DNA of 64,000 bases, taken from Vogesella fluminis. GTDB lineage: Bacteria > Pseudomonadota > Gammaproteobacteria > Burkholderiales > Chromobacteriaceae. This document shows, in pieces, positions 6,853 through 15,224 of the stretch (positions are counted from its first letter, which is position 1; each line of letters starts with the position of its first letter). Position numbers and translations under genes: made by a program. The stretch lies in the NCBI RefSeq assembly GCF_014652335.1, contig NZ_BMYP01000002.1, positions 52,327-116,326 of the forward strand, given 5' to 3'. The notes below the pieces were generated by a model, which saw only the letters and a list, made by a program, of their open reading frames with translations, ran no database searches and was not told the origin of the DNA.

Positions 6853-9800
6853 TCACCTCGCCACAAACACCCCATCCAGCGCATCCAGCAGCGCCTCGCC
6901 AGGCACATCGCGCCACACGCCGTAGCCCGCGCCGCTGGTGCCGCGCAGGTACAGGTAGCGCACGCCGCCCAGATGCAGCTGCGGGGCGCGCTGGGCGATA
7001 TAGCGGCGCAGCGCCACGCAGTAAATCAGGTACTGCAGGTAGTAGTGCTCGCGCGCCACTGACGCCGCCAGCGCGTCGTCGTCGTAGCAGGCAAAGCCGT
7101 CGCCGAGGTGGTTGGACTTGTAGTCCACCAGCCACAGCGCGTCGCCGTGGATGAAGGCCAGATCGATGAAGCCCTTCAGGTAGCCCTGCACGCGGTCGAA
7201 GGTCAGCGTGGCCGCCGCCTCGCGCAGCGGCGCGGCGAGGCCCATGGCCGGGTTGGTGAGGATGCGTTTCAGCGCGGGCAGGCTCAGGCCGTCGGCCGGC
7301 AGCGTGAACTCCATCTCCACCAGCCGCCGCGTGTTCGGCACCCCGGCCAGCCGCACGCCGGGCGCGATCTCGCAGTGAATGGTGTCGTGCAGCATCGCCA
7401 GCGCCGCGTTCTGCCATAGCGGGTCGAAGCCGTGCCTGTGCAGCGCCTCCTGCACCACTTGCGGCCAACCTTCCGGCCGGGTGAAATCGGCGCGCTCGAA
7501 CATGTCGTGCAAACAGGTACCGGCGCGGGCGCCGCGCGGAAAGCTGAAGCGGTCGGCCGCCACCGCCGCGTCCGGCTCTTGCAGCGGGCCGTGATCGTGA
7601 TCCGGCGCCTCGCTGCGCGGGCCGGCGGTGCCGTGCAGGTGGCGCGTCAGGCCGGTAAAACTGCTGACCCGCCACGGCGTGTACAGCGAACGGTTGACGC
7701 CGGCCAGTTGCGGCACGAAGTCCGGCGCCGCTTCCGGCGGCAGCGCATTGAGCGCGACGTCCACCTCGCGGCAGCGCACCGCGTGCGGCAGCCGCGCGGC
7801 CAGATCGGCCACGTCGTCCGCCAGCTGCGTCGCCAGCAGCTCGCCAGCCTCCAGCTGCGCAAGGTTGGCCGCGGCGCGGCCGTGCAGCAGCCAGGACAGC
7901 GCGGCGGTGTGCATCTTCTGCACATGGCCCCACACCACGTACTGGCGGTGCTCGGCGCGGGTCAGCGCCACGTACAGCAGGCGCAGTTTTTCCGCCAGGA
8001 TTTCACTGCGCGCCGCATCGCGCGCGCCGGCGCTGACCAGATCGTCCGGCGCCAACCACGACTCGTCGCCATCGTGGTAGCGCCAGAAGGTGGTGTCGCG
8101 CCGCTCCAGCGCGCCGTCCCACAGGAAGGGACAGAACACCAGCGGATACTGCAGCCCCTTGGCGGTGTGGATGGTGACGATCTTGACCAGCTCGGCGTCG
8201 CTTTCCAGCCGCAGCAGCGCCTCTTCCGCCGCCGGCGGGCTGGCCACCTGCGCCTCGAACCACGCCAGCAGCGGCGCGATGCCGGCCATGTGCTCGCTCT
8301 GCTGCTGGATCAACTCGGCGAGGTGGCCGAGGTTGGTCAGCCGCCGCTCGCCGTCCGGCTGCGGCAGCAGCCGCAGCGCCACCGTCTGCCGCGCGAAGAA
8401 CGCCCGCCACGCGGCCATGAAGCCGCGCTGCTGCCACGCCTTGTGATCGTCAAGGTTGGCCGCCAGCTGTGCTTCCCACGCCGTTTCGTCGTCCAGCAGC
8501 GCCAGCAGTCGCGCGGCGTCGAGGCCGAACAGCTCGGTGGCGCACAGCGCCTTCAGCCGCCCTTCCGACGCCGGCTCCGCCCACGCGCGCAGCAGCGCCA
8601 GCAGCTCGCCCGCCTCGCGGCTGGCGAACACGCTTTCCTGCGTCAGCGCCACCGAGGGCACGCCGCGCGCCGCCAGTGCCTCGCGCACCGCGTCGCCCTG
8701 GCGGTGGGTGGCCACCAGCACCGCGATGTCGCCGCCGGCCAGCGGCCGCACCTTGTCGTCCTTGCGCAGCCGCGCCTGATTGCAACGCGCCAAGGCCAGC
8801 AGACGCGCGATCTCGTGCGCGCAGGCGTCGGCGGCGTACGGCGTGGCCTCGGTCTTCGACACGCCCTTGGCGCTGTCGCTGGCCGGGAAGCTCAGCAGGT
8901 TGAAGGCGGCATCGCCGTCGTCCACTTCCAGCACGCTGCCGCCGGCCGGCGCCGCGTCTACCGCCGGGTAGTCGATGCCGTCCAGCAAAAAGGGCTGCGG
9001 CCGGTCGAACAGCGCGTTCACCGCCGCCACCAGCGGCGCTTGCGAGCGGCGGTTGGTCAGCAGCGTGTACTGGCGCTCGGCGGGCGCGTCGTTGCGCGCG
9101 GCCAGATAGGCGAAGATGTCGGCACCGCGAAAGCTGTAGATCGCCTGCTTCGGATCGCCGACCATGAACACCGGCCGCTGTTGCTGCACGAAGGCGTGGC
9201 GGAAAATGCGGTATTGCAGCGGATCGGTATCCTGGAATTCGTCGATCAGCGCCACCGAAAAATCCGCGGCGATGCGTGCGGCCAACCTTGGCCCGTGCTC
9301 GGCATCCTCCAGCGCGGCGGCCAGATCGGTGAGCAGGTCGTCGAAGCCGCGACTGCGCGTGGCACGGCGCTGCGCCACCGCGTGCCGGTTGATCCAGGCG
9401 ATCAGCTGCAGCTTCAGCCCGGCCAGCTGCTGCCCCAGCGCGGCGCTGTAAGCCGCCCATGCCGTAAGCCAAGTGTCGATCAGGCCGAACAGCGCATGCT
9501 CGGGCGGGGTGGCCCCCTTGTTGCAGCCCTTGGCCAGCGCCGCCGGCGTCAGCCGCTGCAGGTCTTTTTCCTGCGCCGACGACAGCTGCGGCAGGCTGGC
9601 ATCCGCCGCCAGCAACTGCAGCAATTTCACATAGCGCTGGCGCTGTTCCGGCTTGTAGCTGGTGCGGTTGAGGCCTTCGGCTGCCAGCAGGCAGGCGCTG
9701 CCCTCCTCGATGGTGGCGGCAGCAGCCTGCAGCGGCTGCCACGCCGCTGCCACCGCCGCACGCGCATCCAGCAACGCGGCGCTGTCGATGTCGGGGTGAC

Positions 9801-10404
9801 GCAAATAGGGCTTGGACAGGAAGGGGCGGATCTCGGCCAGCCAGCCTTCCGGCGTGTCGCCGTTTTCGGCCAGTACCTGCGACAGCGCCGGCAGCGCCAC
9901 GATGTGCTGGCGCCAGAAATCGTCGGCCAGCTGCTGCAGCTCGGCCAGATTGTCGCTGGCCAGCTCGGCGGCAAAGGTCTGGCCGCTGTCAAACGCCGCA
10001 TCGGTCAGCACCCGCTGGCAGAAGCCGTGAATGGTGTAGATCGCCGCCGCGTCGAAACCGTTGATGGCGGTACGCAGCCGCTCCCGCGCCATCGCGCCGT
10101 CCTGCGCCGCCAGCCGGGCTGCCAGCGCGGCCAGGAACGCGTCCCCCACCGCCTCGCCGTCCATCACCCGCGCCAGCTCCGTCAGCCGCCGGCGCAGGCG
10201 GTCGCGCAGCTCGGCGGTGGCGGCCTTGGTGTAGGTCACCACCAGCAGCTTGTCCAGCGTCGGCGGCGGATTGCCGTCGGCGTCGTGCTCCAGCAGCAGG
10301 CGGGTATACAGCGCGGCAATGGTCCAGGTCTTGCCGGTACCGGCCGAGGCTTCGATCAGGTTGGTGCCGGCGAGCGGGCAGTTCAGGGGGTCGAGGGGGT
10401 GCAT
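6853..10404 (-). CDS. recB: RecBCD subunit RecB (helicase and nuclease)
   Basis: RecB supplies the 3'-5' helicase and the only nuclease domain of RecBCD. The 1183-residue protein starts with NLIEASAGTGKTWTIAAL (Walker A near residues 19-27). It carries the UvrD-type Walker B ALIDEFQDTDPLQ, VKIVTIHTAKGLQYPLVF and VALTRAEHRQY. The nuclease motif LWLVDYKSN lies about 90 residues from the C-terminus, with the catalytic Asp and Lys intact. Length is as expected for beta/gammaproteobacterial RecB. It follows recC on the minus strand, separated by a 784-bp repeat region, and is followed by the RAYT unit. Exact core motif copies lie at 7461, 7863, 8454 and 9278; they encode GWPQ or LAA-type tripeptides in different frames. 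Confidence 0.95.
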   Translation of the reverse strand: MHPLDPLNCPLAGTNLIEASAGTGKTWTIAALYTRLLLEHDADGNPPPTLDKLLVVTYTKAATAELRDRLRRRLTELARVMDGEAVGDAFLAALAARLAAQDGAMARERLRTAINGFDAAAIYTIHGFCQRVLTDAAFDSGQTFAAELASDNLAELQQLADDFWRQHIVALPALSQVLAENGDTPEGWLAEIRPFLSKPYLRHPDIDSAALLDARAAVAAAWQPLQAAAATIEEGSACLLAAEGLNRTSYKPEQRQRYVKLLQLLAADASLPQLSSAQEKDLQRLTPAALAKGCNKGATPPEHALFGLIDTWLTAWAAYSAALGQQLAGLKLQLIAWINRHAVAQRRATRSRGFDDLLTDLAAALEDAEHGPRLAARIAADFSVALIDEFQDTDPLQYRIFRHAFVQQQRPVFMVGDPKQAIYSFRGADIFAYLAARNDAPAERQYTLLTNRRSQAPLVAAVNALFDRPQPFLLDGIDYPAVDAAPAGGSVLEVDDGDAAFNLLSFPASDSAKGVSKTEATPYAADACAHEIARLLALARCNQARLRKDDKVRPLAGGDIAVLVATHRQGDAVREALAARGVPSVALTQESVFASREAGELLALLRAWAEPASEGRLKALCATELFGLDAARLLALLDDETAWEAQLAANLDDHKAWQQRGFMAAWRAFFARQTVALRLLPQPDGERRLTNLGHLAELIQQQSEHMAGIAPLLAWFEAQVASPPAAEEALLRLESDAELVKIVTIHTAKGLQYPLVFCPFLWDGALERRDTTFWRYHDGDESWLAPDDLVSAGARDAARSEILAEKLRLLYVALTRAEHRQYVVWGHVQKMHTAALSWLLHGRAAANLAQLEAGELLATQLADDVADLAARLPHAVRCREVDVALNALPPEAAPDFVPQLAGVNRSLYTPWRVSSFTGLTRHLHGTAGPRSEAPDHDHGPLQEPDAAVAADRFSFPRGARAGTCLHDMFERADFTRPEGWPQVVQEALHRHGFDPLWQNAALAMLHDTIHCEIAPGVRLAGVPNTRRLVEMEFTLPADGLSLPALKRILTNPAMGLAAPLREAAATLTFDRVQGYLKGFIDLAFIHGDALWLVDYKSNHLGDGFACYDDDALAASVAREHYYLQYLIYCVALRRYIAQRAPQLHLGGVRYLYLRGTSGAGYGVWRDVPGEALLDALDGVFVAR

Positions 10405-10516
10405 GTCTGTTATCTACCGGTTGGGTATCCGCTGCGCGGGTATTTTTATCTGCCGCTTGCCGCGCGCCAACGGGATCGGGCGTGTCGGGCTGGTTCTGGC
10501 TGGCGATGAAAATGGC

Positions 10517-10655
10517 TTGCGGCCAACCTTTCCGTTTTTATTTTCGTGTCTTTTCACGGGTTTCGTGGCCAAACAAGCCTTTACCTTTGTCCGTTTTTTC
10601 CGTGTGCTTCCGTGGCAAAAATCAAAACCGATTACCGCGACAACGTTGGCCGCAA
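10517..10655. repeat. Motif-bounded cassette, copy 1
   Basis: It starts with exact TTGCGGCCAACCTT and ends with AACGTTGGCCGCAA (one mismatch), so the ends are inverted repeats. The interior is rich in CGTG (CCGTGTGCTTCCGTGGC at 10600-10616) and closely matches the cassette at 10970-11099, including the run AAAAATCA.AACCGATTACC before the right end. Confidence 0.7.
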
Positions 10656-10935
10656 GCCTTGCCTGGTTTATTTGTATCCGCTGCGCGGATGTTTTTTAGC
10701 TGCCGCTTTCCGCGCGGCGGCGGGAAAGGGGGATACCGCACCCCCCTTTTCAATCCCCGCTCTCCCGACGGTGCAAGAATTCCCGCGAAAACTGCCACCA
10801 TCCCGGCGCCGCCCATACGCTGCGCTCAAAAGAGGGCGGCTTGTTTCCGGGCTGGCGCCAGTTTGCACGGCTTGCACCAACGGGATCGGGCGCGTCGCTC
10901 CGGTTCTGGCTGACGACATTGCTGGTCCGATTATC

Positions 10936-10965
10936 GTAGGTCGGGTTAGCGCAGCGTAACCCGAC
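10936..10965 (-). repeat. REP palindrome (copy D)
   Basis: Same 30-bp sequence and orientation as copy B at the RAYT gene (GTAG plus the 26-bp palindrome). It lies immediately left of the second motif-bounded cassette. Confidence 0.85.
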
Positions 10966-10969
10966 ATGC

Positions 10970-11099
10970 CTGCGGCCAACCTTGGTGCTTTTTGCTTTCG
11001 TGTTTTCGTGGCCAAAGAAGCTTTTGCCTTTGTCCGTGTCTTTCAGTGTGCTTCCGTGGCAAAAATCAGAACCGATTACCGCGACAAGGTTGGCCGCAA
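10970..11099. repeat. Motif-bounded cassette, copy 2
   Basis: The left end CTGCGGCCAACCTT (one mismatch) and right end AAGGTTGGCCGCAA (exact) are inverted. The interior aligns with copy 1. It is enclosed by REP copies D and E, which have the same relative orientation as the REPs that enclose the RAYT gene. Confidence 0.7.
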
Positions 11100-11104
11100 G
11101 CCGT

Positions 11105-11134
11105 GTCGGGTTACGCTGCGCTAACCCGACCTAC
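11105..11134 (+). repeat. REP palindrome (copy E)
   Basis: Same 30-bp sequence and orientation as copies A and C. Copies D and E make inverted ends for a roughly 200-bp unit (10936-11134). Confidence 0.85.
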
Positions 11135-11188
11135 ACCCTTTGCTTTCGTGTCTTTTCGTGGGTTTCGTGGCCTATCCGTTTTCACCCC

Positions 11189-14100
11189 TCACCCCTCCCC
11201 CGCCTTCAACGCGCTCACCATCGGCTGCAGCAGCGTTTCCGCCAGTTGCGCGAACAGCGGGTCGGACAGCGGTTCCTGGTGACGGAACACCAGCAGGTTG
11301 GCGGCGTCGTCGCGCTGCGGGCTGCGGCCGGAGCCGGTGAAGTCGGGTGCCCATTCGTTTTGCGCGGCGTCCAGTTCCTGCCCCGGCTTGGCGCGGGCGT
11401 AGGCCAGCGAGGTGCGGGCGAAGAAGGGCAGCGGCTGGCTTTGCCCCTGGCGGTAGCGCAGCAGCCAGGCGTGCAGCAGGCCGGTGGCGTCCAGCGCCAC
11501 GCCGTCGCCGTCGTCCGCACCGAAGCTGTGCACGCCGTCTTCGGCGAACAGCTGCGATTGCGGCGCGATGCCGGGCACGGCGGCGGCGAGGCATACCAGG
11601 TGTTCCAGCCACAGCGCGATCAGGTCGCCGGCGTAGGCCTTGCGCGGCACCACGCGCAGCAGGCCTTCCGGGCGCAGGCCGGACAACTCGCCGCTGAGCA
11701 GGATGTCGCCCAGCTGCAGCCGCACCGGCTGTGGCGGCAGGGTGTCGTCCAGCAGCGTGGCCGGCAGGCGCGCGGCGAAGCGGGCGCTGGCGGCGCGCTC
11801 CAGCGCCAGCCACGACTCGCCCAGCGCGGCATCGGGCAGCAGGCCGCGCCCCTGCAGCCGCGCTTCGGCGTGGCGCAGCGGCTGGCGCGCGAGCAGGGTG
11901 TGCACCAGCGTGTCGCGGATGTCGGCGCGGCTGTCGCGGTCGATGGCGAACGGCTCGCGGGTGGGCAGCTCGTCGGCGATGCGTTCCAGCTTCAGGCCGA
12001 GGCGGTCGGCCAGCCAGGCGCGCACCGGATTGCGCCAGAAGCGCAGCAGGTCGGCCAGCCGCACCATGGGCGCATCCGGCAGCGCAAGGTTGGCCGCAAA
12101 CGGTTGCGGCACGGCCGGCGGCGCCGCCAGTGCCTGCTGCCACACCGGCTCGAAGCTGTCGGCGGCGCGGTAGTAGGTGCGCGAGAACGGCTGCAGCGGG
12201 TGGCGGGTGGTGATCGTGTCGCTGATGTCGCCACCGCTCATCGCGGCCAGCGTGTCCAGCAGCTCGGCCACCAGCGGCGACGGCGGCAGCGGCTCGTCGC
12301 TGCGCACGCTGCGGCCAACCCAGCTCAGGTACAGCGTGTCGCGCGCGGAGAGGATGGCCTCCAGGAACAGGTAGCGGTCGTCGAAGCGGCGCGAACGGTC
12401 GCCCTTTTGCGGATGGCGCGCCACCAGGTCGAAGCTGACCGGGCGCTCGTCGCGCGGGTAGGCGCCGTCGTTCATGCCGATCAGGCACAGCACGCGGAAC
12501 GGGATGGAGCGCATCGGCACCATCGCGCAGAAGGTCAGCCCGCCGGTGAGAAAGCCGCCGCTGCTGGCCACCTGCAGCTGGCGCAGCACCGCGTCGCGCA
12601 CGACGGGCAAGGGCACGCTGCCGTCGAAAGCGGCCAGCGCAGCGTCGGCGGCCAGCTCGTCGGCGATGCCGTGCAGCACCTGCAGCGCGGCTTCGCCGTC
12701 CTCCTCCACCTGGAACAGGCTGGTGGCGGCGCTGCGCAGGCGCTCGGCCCAGTCGGCGACGCTGGCCGGCTGCGCCCACAGCTCGGCCAGCGCACTGAGG
12801 GTGTCGAACAGCGCGCCCAGCCGCGCCAGGCGCTCGGCGGCCTGGCCCTGCGCCGCGCCGTCGGGTAGCAGGCCACCGAACAGCGGCGCACCGTCGCCGG
12901 CGAGGCTGGCCGGCAGCAGCGTGCCCAGCAGCAGGCGGTCCAGCCCCCAGCGCCAACTGTGCGTGGCCTCGGCCGGCAGCCCCAGCGCCGCCTTGTGCGC
13001 CGCGTCGCGCCCCCAGCGGATGCCGGCGCCGCGCACCCAGCTGCGCAACAGGGTGACGTCCTCGTCGGCGAGGCCGAAGCGCGCCAGCAGCTCACGGCAA
13101 TCGAGCAGCGCCAGCACCTCGTCGGCGGCAAAGCGCGAGTCGGCCAGCTGCAGCACCGCGCCGAAGGTGGCCAACAGCGGCACCTCGCGCGTCAGGCGGC
13201 GGTCGGCGATGCTGTAGGGGATGGACGGCGCGTCGCTGCGGTAACCGAACACCGCGTCGATATAGGGCGCGTAGGCGTTGATGTCCGGCGTCAGCACCGC
13301 GATGTCGGCCGGTGTCAGCGTCGTGTCGGCCACCAGCATCGCCAGCAGCCGGTCTTTCAGCACTTCCAGCTCGCGCATCGGGCTGTGGGTGATGTGGCAG
13401 ACGATGGAACGGTCGTCCACCGCCGGCGGTGCAACGTTGGCCGCAGGCGGGCTGAGCTGCAGGATGTCGCGCTGCAGCCTCGCCAGCAGGCTGTCGCCGG
13501 CCGGGGGCAGGAACATCGACTCGGCGTCCGGCACGCCGGCGGCGATGTCGTCGAAGAAGTCGCGCCCCTGCTGCCCCAGCGAGGCCAGCAGCGGGTGGCC
13601 GCCGTCGGCGCTTTCGCCACGGGCGAACAGCTTGAGCTGGCCGCGGGCGTCGACGATGTCGCCCCAGTAGGCCTCGCACGGGTTGAGCAGGAACACGTTG
13701 ACCTCGGTCAGCTCCGCCATGCGCAGCAACAGTGCCAGGTACATCGGCGCCAGCGTGGCGATGCCGAACACCGACACCCGCTGCGGCAGGTGCTCCGGCC
13801 GCAGGCGGGCGAAGAAGTCGTCGAGCATGGTGACGCGGTGGCGGCCGGGCAAGTCTGCGGCCAGCTGTTGCCATAGTGCCGCCTGCCACGCCTCGTCCTC
13901 GCCCAGGTCCAGGCGCTGGCCCGCCTCCCAGGCGCGTATCCACGCCGGGCGGAACACCAGGTACTGGTCGTAGATGTCGGCGATCTTGCCGGCCAGCTCG
14001 TAGCAGGCCAGCGGCCCGCCCTGCAGGTAGCGCACCAGCGGCGTGTACGGCTCGCCGGAGAGCGTCGGCAGTACCTCCATCAGCCGCCAGGTCAGCACCT

Positions 14101-14365
14101 CGGGCGCGAACGCGGACTTGGGCGGCAGCGCCGGCAGGACGGTCTTCATCAGCCGCCAGCCGAAGCCGGCCGGCAGCACGAATTCAAGGTTGGCCGCAAG
14201 GCCGCGCTCGCGCGCCAGCTGCAGCGTCAGCCAGCGCCCCATGCCGCGGCTTTGCACCATCACCACTTCCGGCGCGAACGGATCGGCCAGCGGCGTGTCA
14301 GTCAGGTGGCGATAGAGAATGCCGAGGGCTTCGAGGCGGTTGGACTGGTACAGGTGCAGGGACAT
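11189..14365 (-). CDS. recC: RecBCD subunit RecC
   Basis: RecC holds the RecBCD complex together and, in E. coli, recognises Chi. The 1058-residue protein opens with LHLYQSNRLEALG and has the family segments VVMVQSRGMGRWLTLQLA (residues about 36-53), ITHSPMRELEVLKDRLL, ADIAVLTPDINAYAPYIDAVFG and IPFRVLCLIGMNDGAYPRDERP. Length matches RecC. The ATG at 14365 is the first residue of the conserved N-terminus. It is the promoter-proximal rec gene on the minus strand and is divergent from the SirB2-like gene. Exact core motif copies lie at 12088, 12311 and 14188, one of them within the sequence that encodes LAANLEFV. Confidence 0.95.
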   Translation of the reverse strand: MSLHLYQSNRLEALGILYRHLTDTPLADPFAPEVVMVQSRGMGRWLTLQLARERGLAANLEFVLPAGFGWRLMKTVLPALPPKSAFAPEVLTWRLMEVLPTLSGEPYTPLVRYLQGGPLACYELAGKIADIYDQYLVFRPAWIRAWEAGQRLDLGEDEAWQAALWQQLAADLPGRHRVTMLDDFFARLRPEHLPQRVSVFGIATLAPMYLALLLRMAELTEVNVFLLNPCEAYWGDIVDARGQLKLFARGESADGGHPLLASLGQQGRDFFDDIAAGVPDAESMFLPPAGDSLLARLQRDILQLSPPAANVAPPAVDDRSIVCHITHSPMRELEVLKDRLLAMLVADTTLTPADIAVLTPDINAYAPYIDAVFGYRSDAPSIPYSIADRRLTREVPLLATFGAVLQLADSRFAADEVLALLDCRELLARFGLADEDVTLLRSWVRGAGIRWGRDAAHKAALGLPAEATHSWRWGLDRLLLGTLLPASLAGDGAPLFGGLLPDGAAQGQAAERLARLGALFDTLSALAELWAQPASVADWAERLRSAATSLFQVEEDGEAALQVLHGIADELAADAALAAFDGSVPLPVVRDAVLRQLQVASSGGFLTGGLTFCAMVPMRSIPFRVLCLIGMNDGAYPRDERPVSFDLVARHPQKGDRSRRFDDRYLFLEAILSARDTLYLSWVGRSVRSDEPLPPSPLVAELLDTLAAMSGGDISDTITTRHPLQPFSRTYYRAADSFEPVWQQALAAPPAVPQPFAANLALPDAPMVRLADLLRFWRNPVRAWLADRLGLKLERIADELPTREPFAIDRDSRADIRDTLVHTLLARQPLRHAEARLQGRGLLPDAALGESWLALERAASARFAARLPATLLDDTLPPQPVRLQLGDILLSGELSGLRPEGLLRVVPRKAYAGDLIALWLEHLVCLAAAVPGIAPQSQLFAEDGVHSFGADDGDGVALDATGLLHAWLLRYRQGQSQPLPFFARTSLAYARAKPGQELDAAQNEWAPDFTGSGRSPQRDDAANLLVFRHQEPLSDPLFAQLAETLLQPMVSALKAGEG

Positions 14366-14474
14366 GGCACGGTGATGGCGTGGTCATCAGAAGGCCAAGT
14401 TTAGCACTGCCGCTACCGGCAAAACCGTTATCATGACGCCGTTTGAAAACACGCTGCCACAGGATGCCGAATTC

Positions 14475-14852
14475 ATGGATTACCAGACGCTGAAACACGC
14501 CCACGCCGGCCTCGCCTACCTGACGGTGACGCTGTTCACGCTGCGTGCGGGGCTGTCTTTCGTGCGGCCGGCCTTGCTGCAAACCAGGCTGCTGCGCATT
14601 GTGCCGCACGTGATCGACACCCTGCTGCTGATCGCCGGCATCACGCTTGCAGTGCTGGCGGGGTTGTCGCCGCATGAACAGCCGTGGCTGGCCGCCAAGA
14701 TCGTGGCCTTGCTGGTCTATATCGCGCTGGGCAGCATCGGCCTGAAGCGGTTGCACGGTTCGCCGTGGCGCGCCGTGGTGCTGGCGCTGGCCATCGCCAT
14801 GCCGCTGTACATGATTGCGGTGGCCAAGAGCAAGCTGGCATGGCCGTTTTGA
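14475..14852 (+). CDS. SirB2-family integral membrane protein
   Basis: A 125-residue protein with about four hydrophobic helices (around residues 10-30, 45-65, 72-92 and 100-118). It matches the SirB2 family, small inner-membrane proteins of unknown function first found near the invasion regulator locus of Salmonella. The N-terminal DYQTLKHAHAGLAYLT and the late SPWRAVVLALAIAMPLYMI region are the recognisable parts. The ATG at 14475 is preferred to an ATG at 14433 because of an AGGAT upstream and the family start. It is divergent from recC. Confidence 0.8.
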   Translation: MDYQTLKHAHAGLAYLTVTLFTLRAGLSFVRPALLQTRLLRIVPHVIDTLLLIAGITLAVLAGLSPHEQPWLAAKIVALLVYIALGSIGLKRLHGSPWRAVVLALAIAMPLYMIAVAKSKLAWPF

Positions 14853-15224
14853 GCGCACATGCGCGATCGGGCAAATGCTGTCGCCGCTGCCATCAATAAA
14901 CCTGAAAACCTTGATTGGCCACGGAACCACACAGAAAAACACGGACAAAACCCATGAATGTCTTTGTTTTGTCGGCAAAATCCACGAGACAACACAAGAA
15001 AGATATGCCAAGGAATCACCCATTGGGCGAAAGACCACATATCTGTATTTACCTTTCTTTCCGTGTTCTTCCGTGTGTTTCCGTGGCTATAACTGCGGTT
15101 TTCAGGATAAAACCTGATTGGCCCGGAACTTGTGGCCGCGTGCCGCACTCCCGGCCATGGCTGTATGCAGTGACAAAACAGGACGTTGGCCCCCGCCGCA
15201 AGCGGGGGCATTCTTTTTGGCGCA
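14853..15224. other. 372-bp intergenic region with CCGTG-type repeats
   Basis: No gene is seen. From about 14914 to 15118 there are facing runs of a CACGG/CCGTG-rich sequence: ACGGAACCACACAGAAAAACACGG near 14920 and its inverted relative TTCCGTGTTCTTCCGTG, TGTTTCCGTGGC near 15058-15086. The latter resembles the cassette interior between recB and recC. The run ends in a terminator at 15189-15217. Confidence 0.6.
15189..15217 (+). terminator. Rho-independent terminator between convergent genes
   Basis: GCCCCCGC (15189-15196) pairs with GCGGGGGC (15202-15209) around CGCAA, followed by ATTCTTTTT. It serves plus-strand transcription from the SirB2-like gene side. Confidence 0.75.

Larger units (their letters stand above)
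10405..11188. other. 784-bp non-coding repeat nest between recB and recC
   Basis: No gene is seen here. The region is built from related blocks: a GC-rich block Y1 (10426-10516) and its diverged, interrupted copy Y2 (10675-10716 plus 10877-10924, split by 160 bp); two copies of a CGTG-rich cassette bounded by inverted copies of the 14-bp motif (10517-10655 and 10970-11099); two REP palindromes (10936-10965 and 11105-11134); and a third partial CGTG-rich piece (11141-11173) just before the recC stop. If recC and recB are co-transcribed, this whole block is in the mRNA. Confidence 0.75.

Noticed and set aside
7432-10509. A 1025-codon open frame antisense to recB
   Set aside because: Same artefact of high GC3 in recB; no start signal and no recognisable domain.
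14914-15118. CRISPR array suggested by short regularly spaced repeats
   Set aside because: The repeat units are only 5-9 bp, imperfect, and without spacer structure; no cas gene is present.
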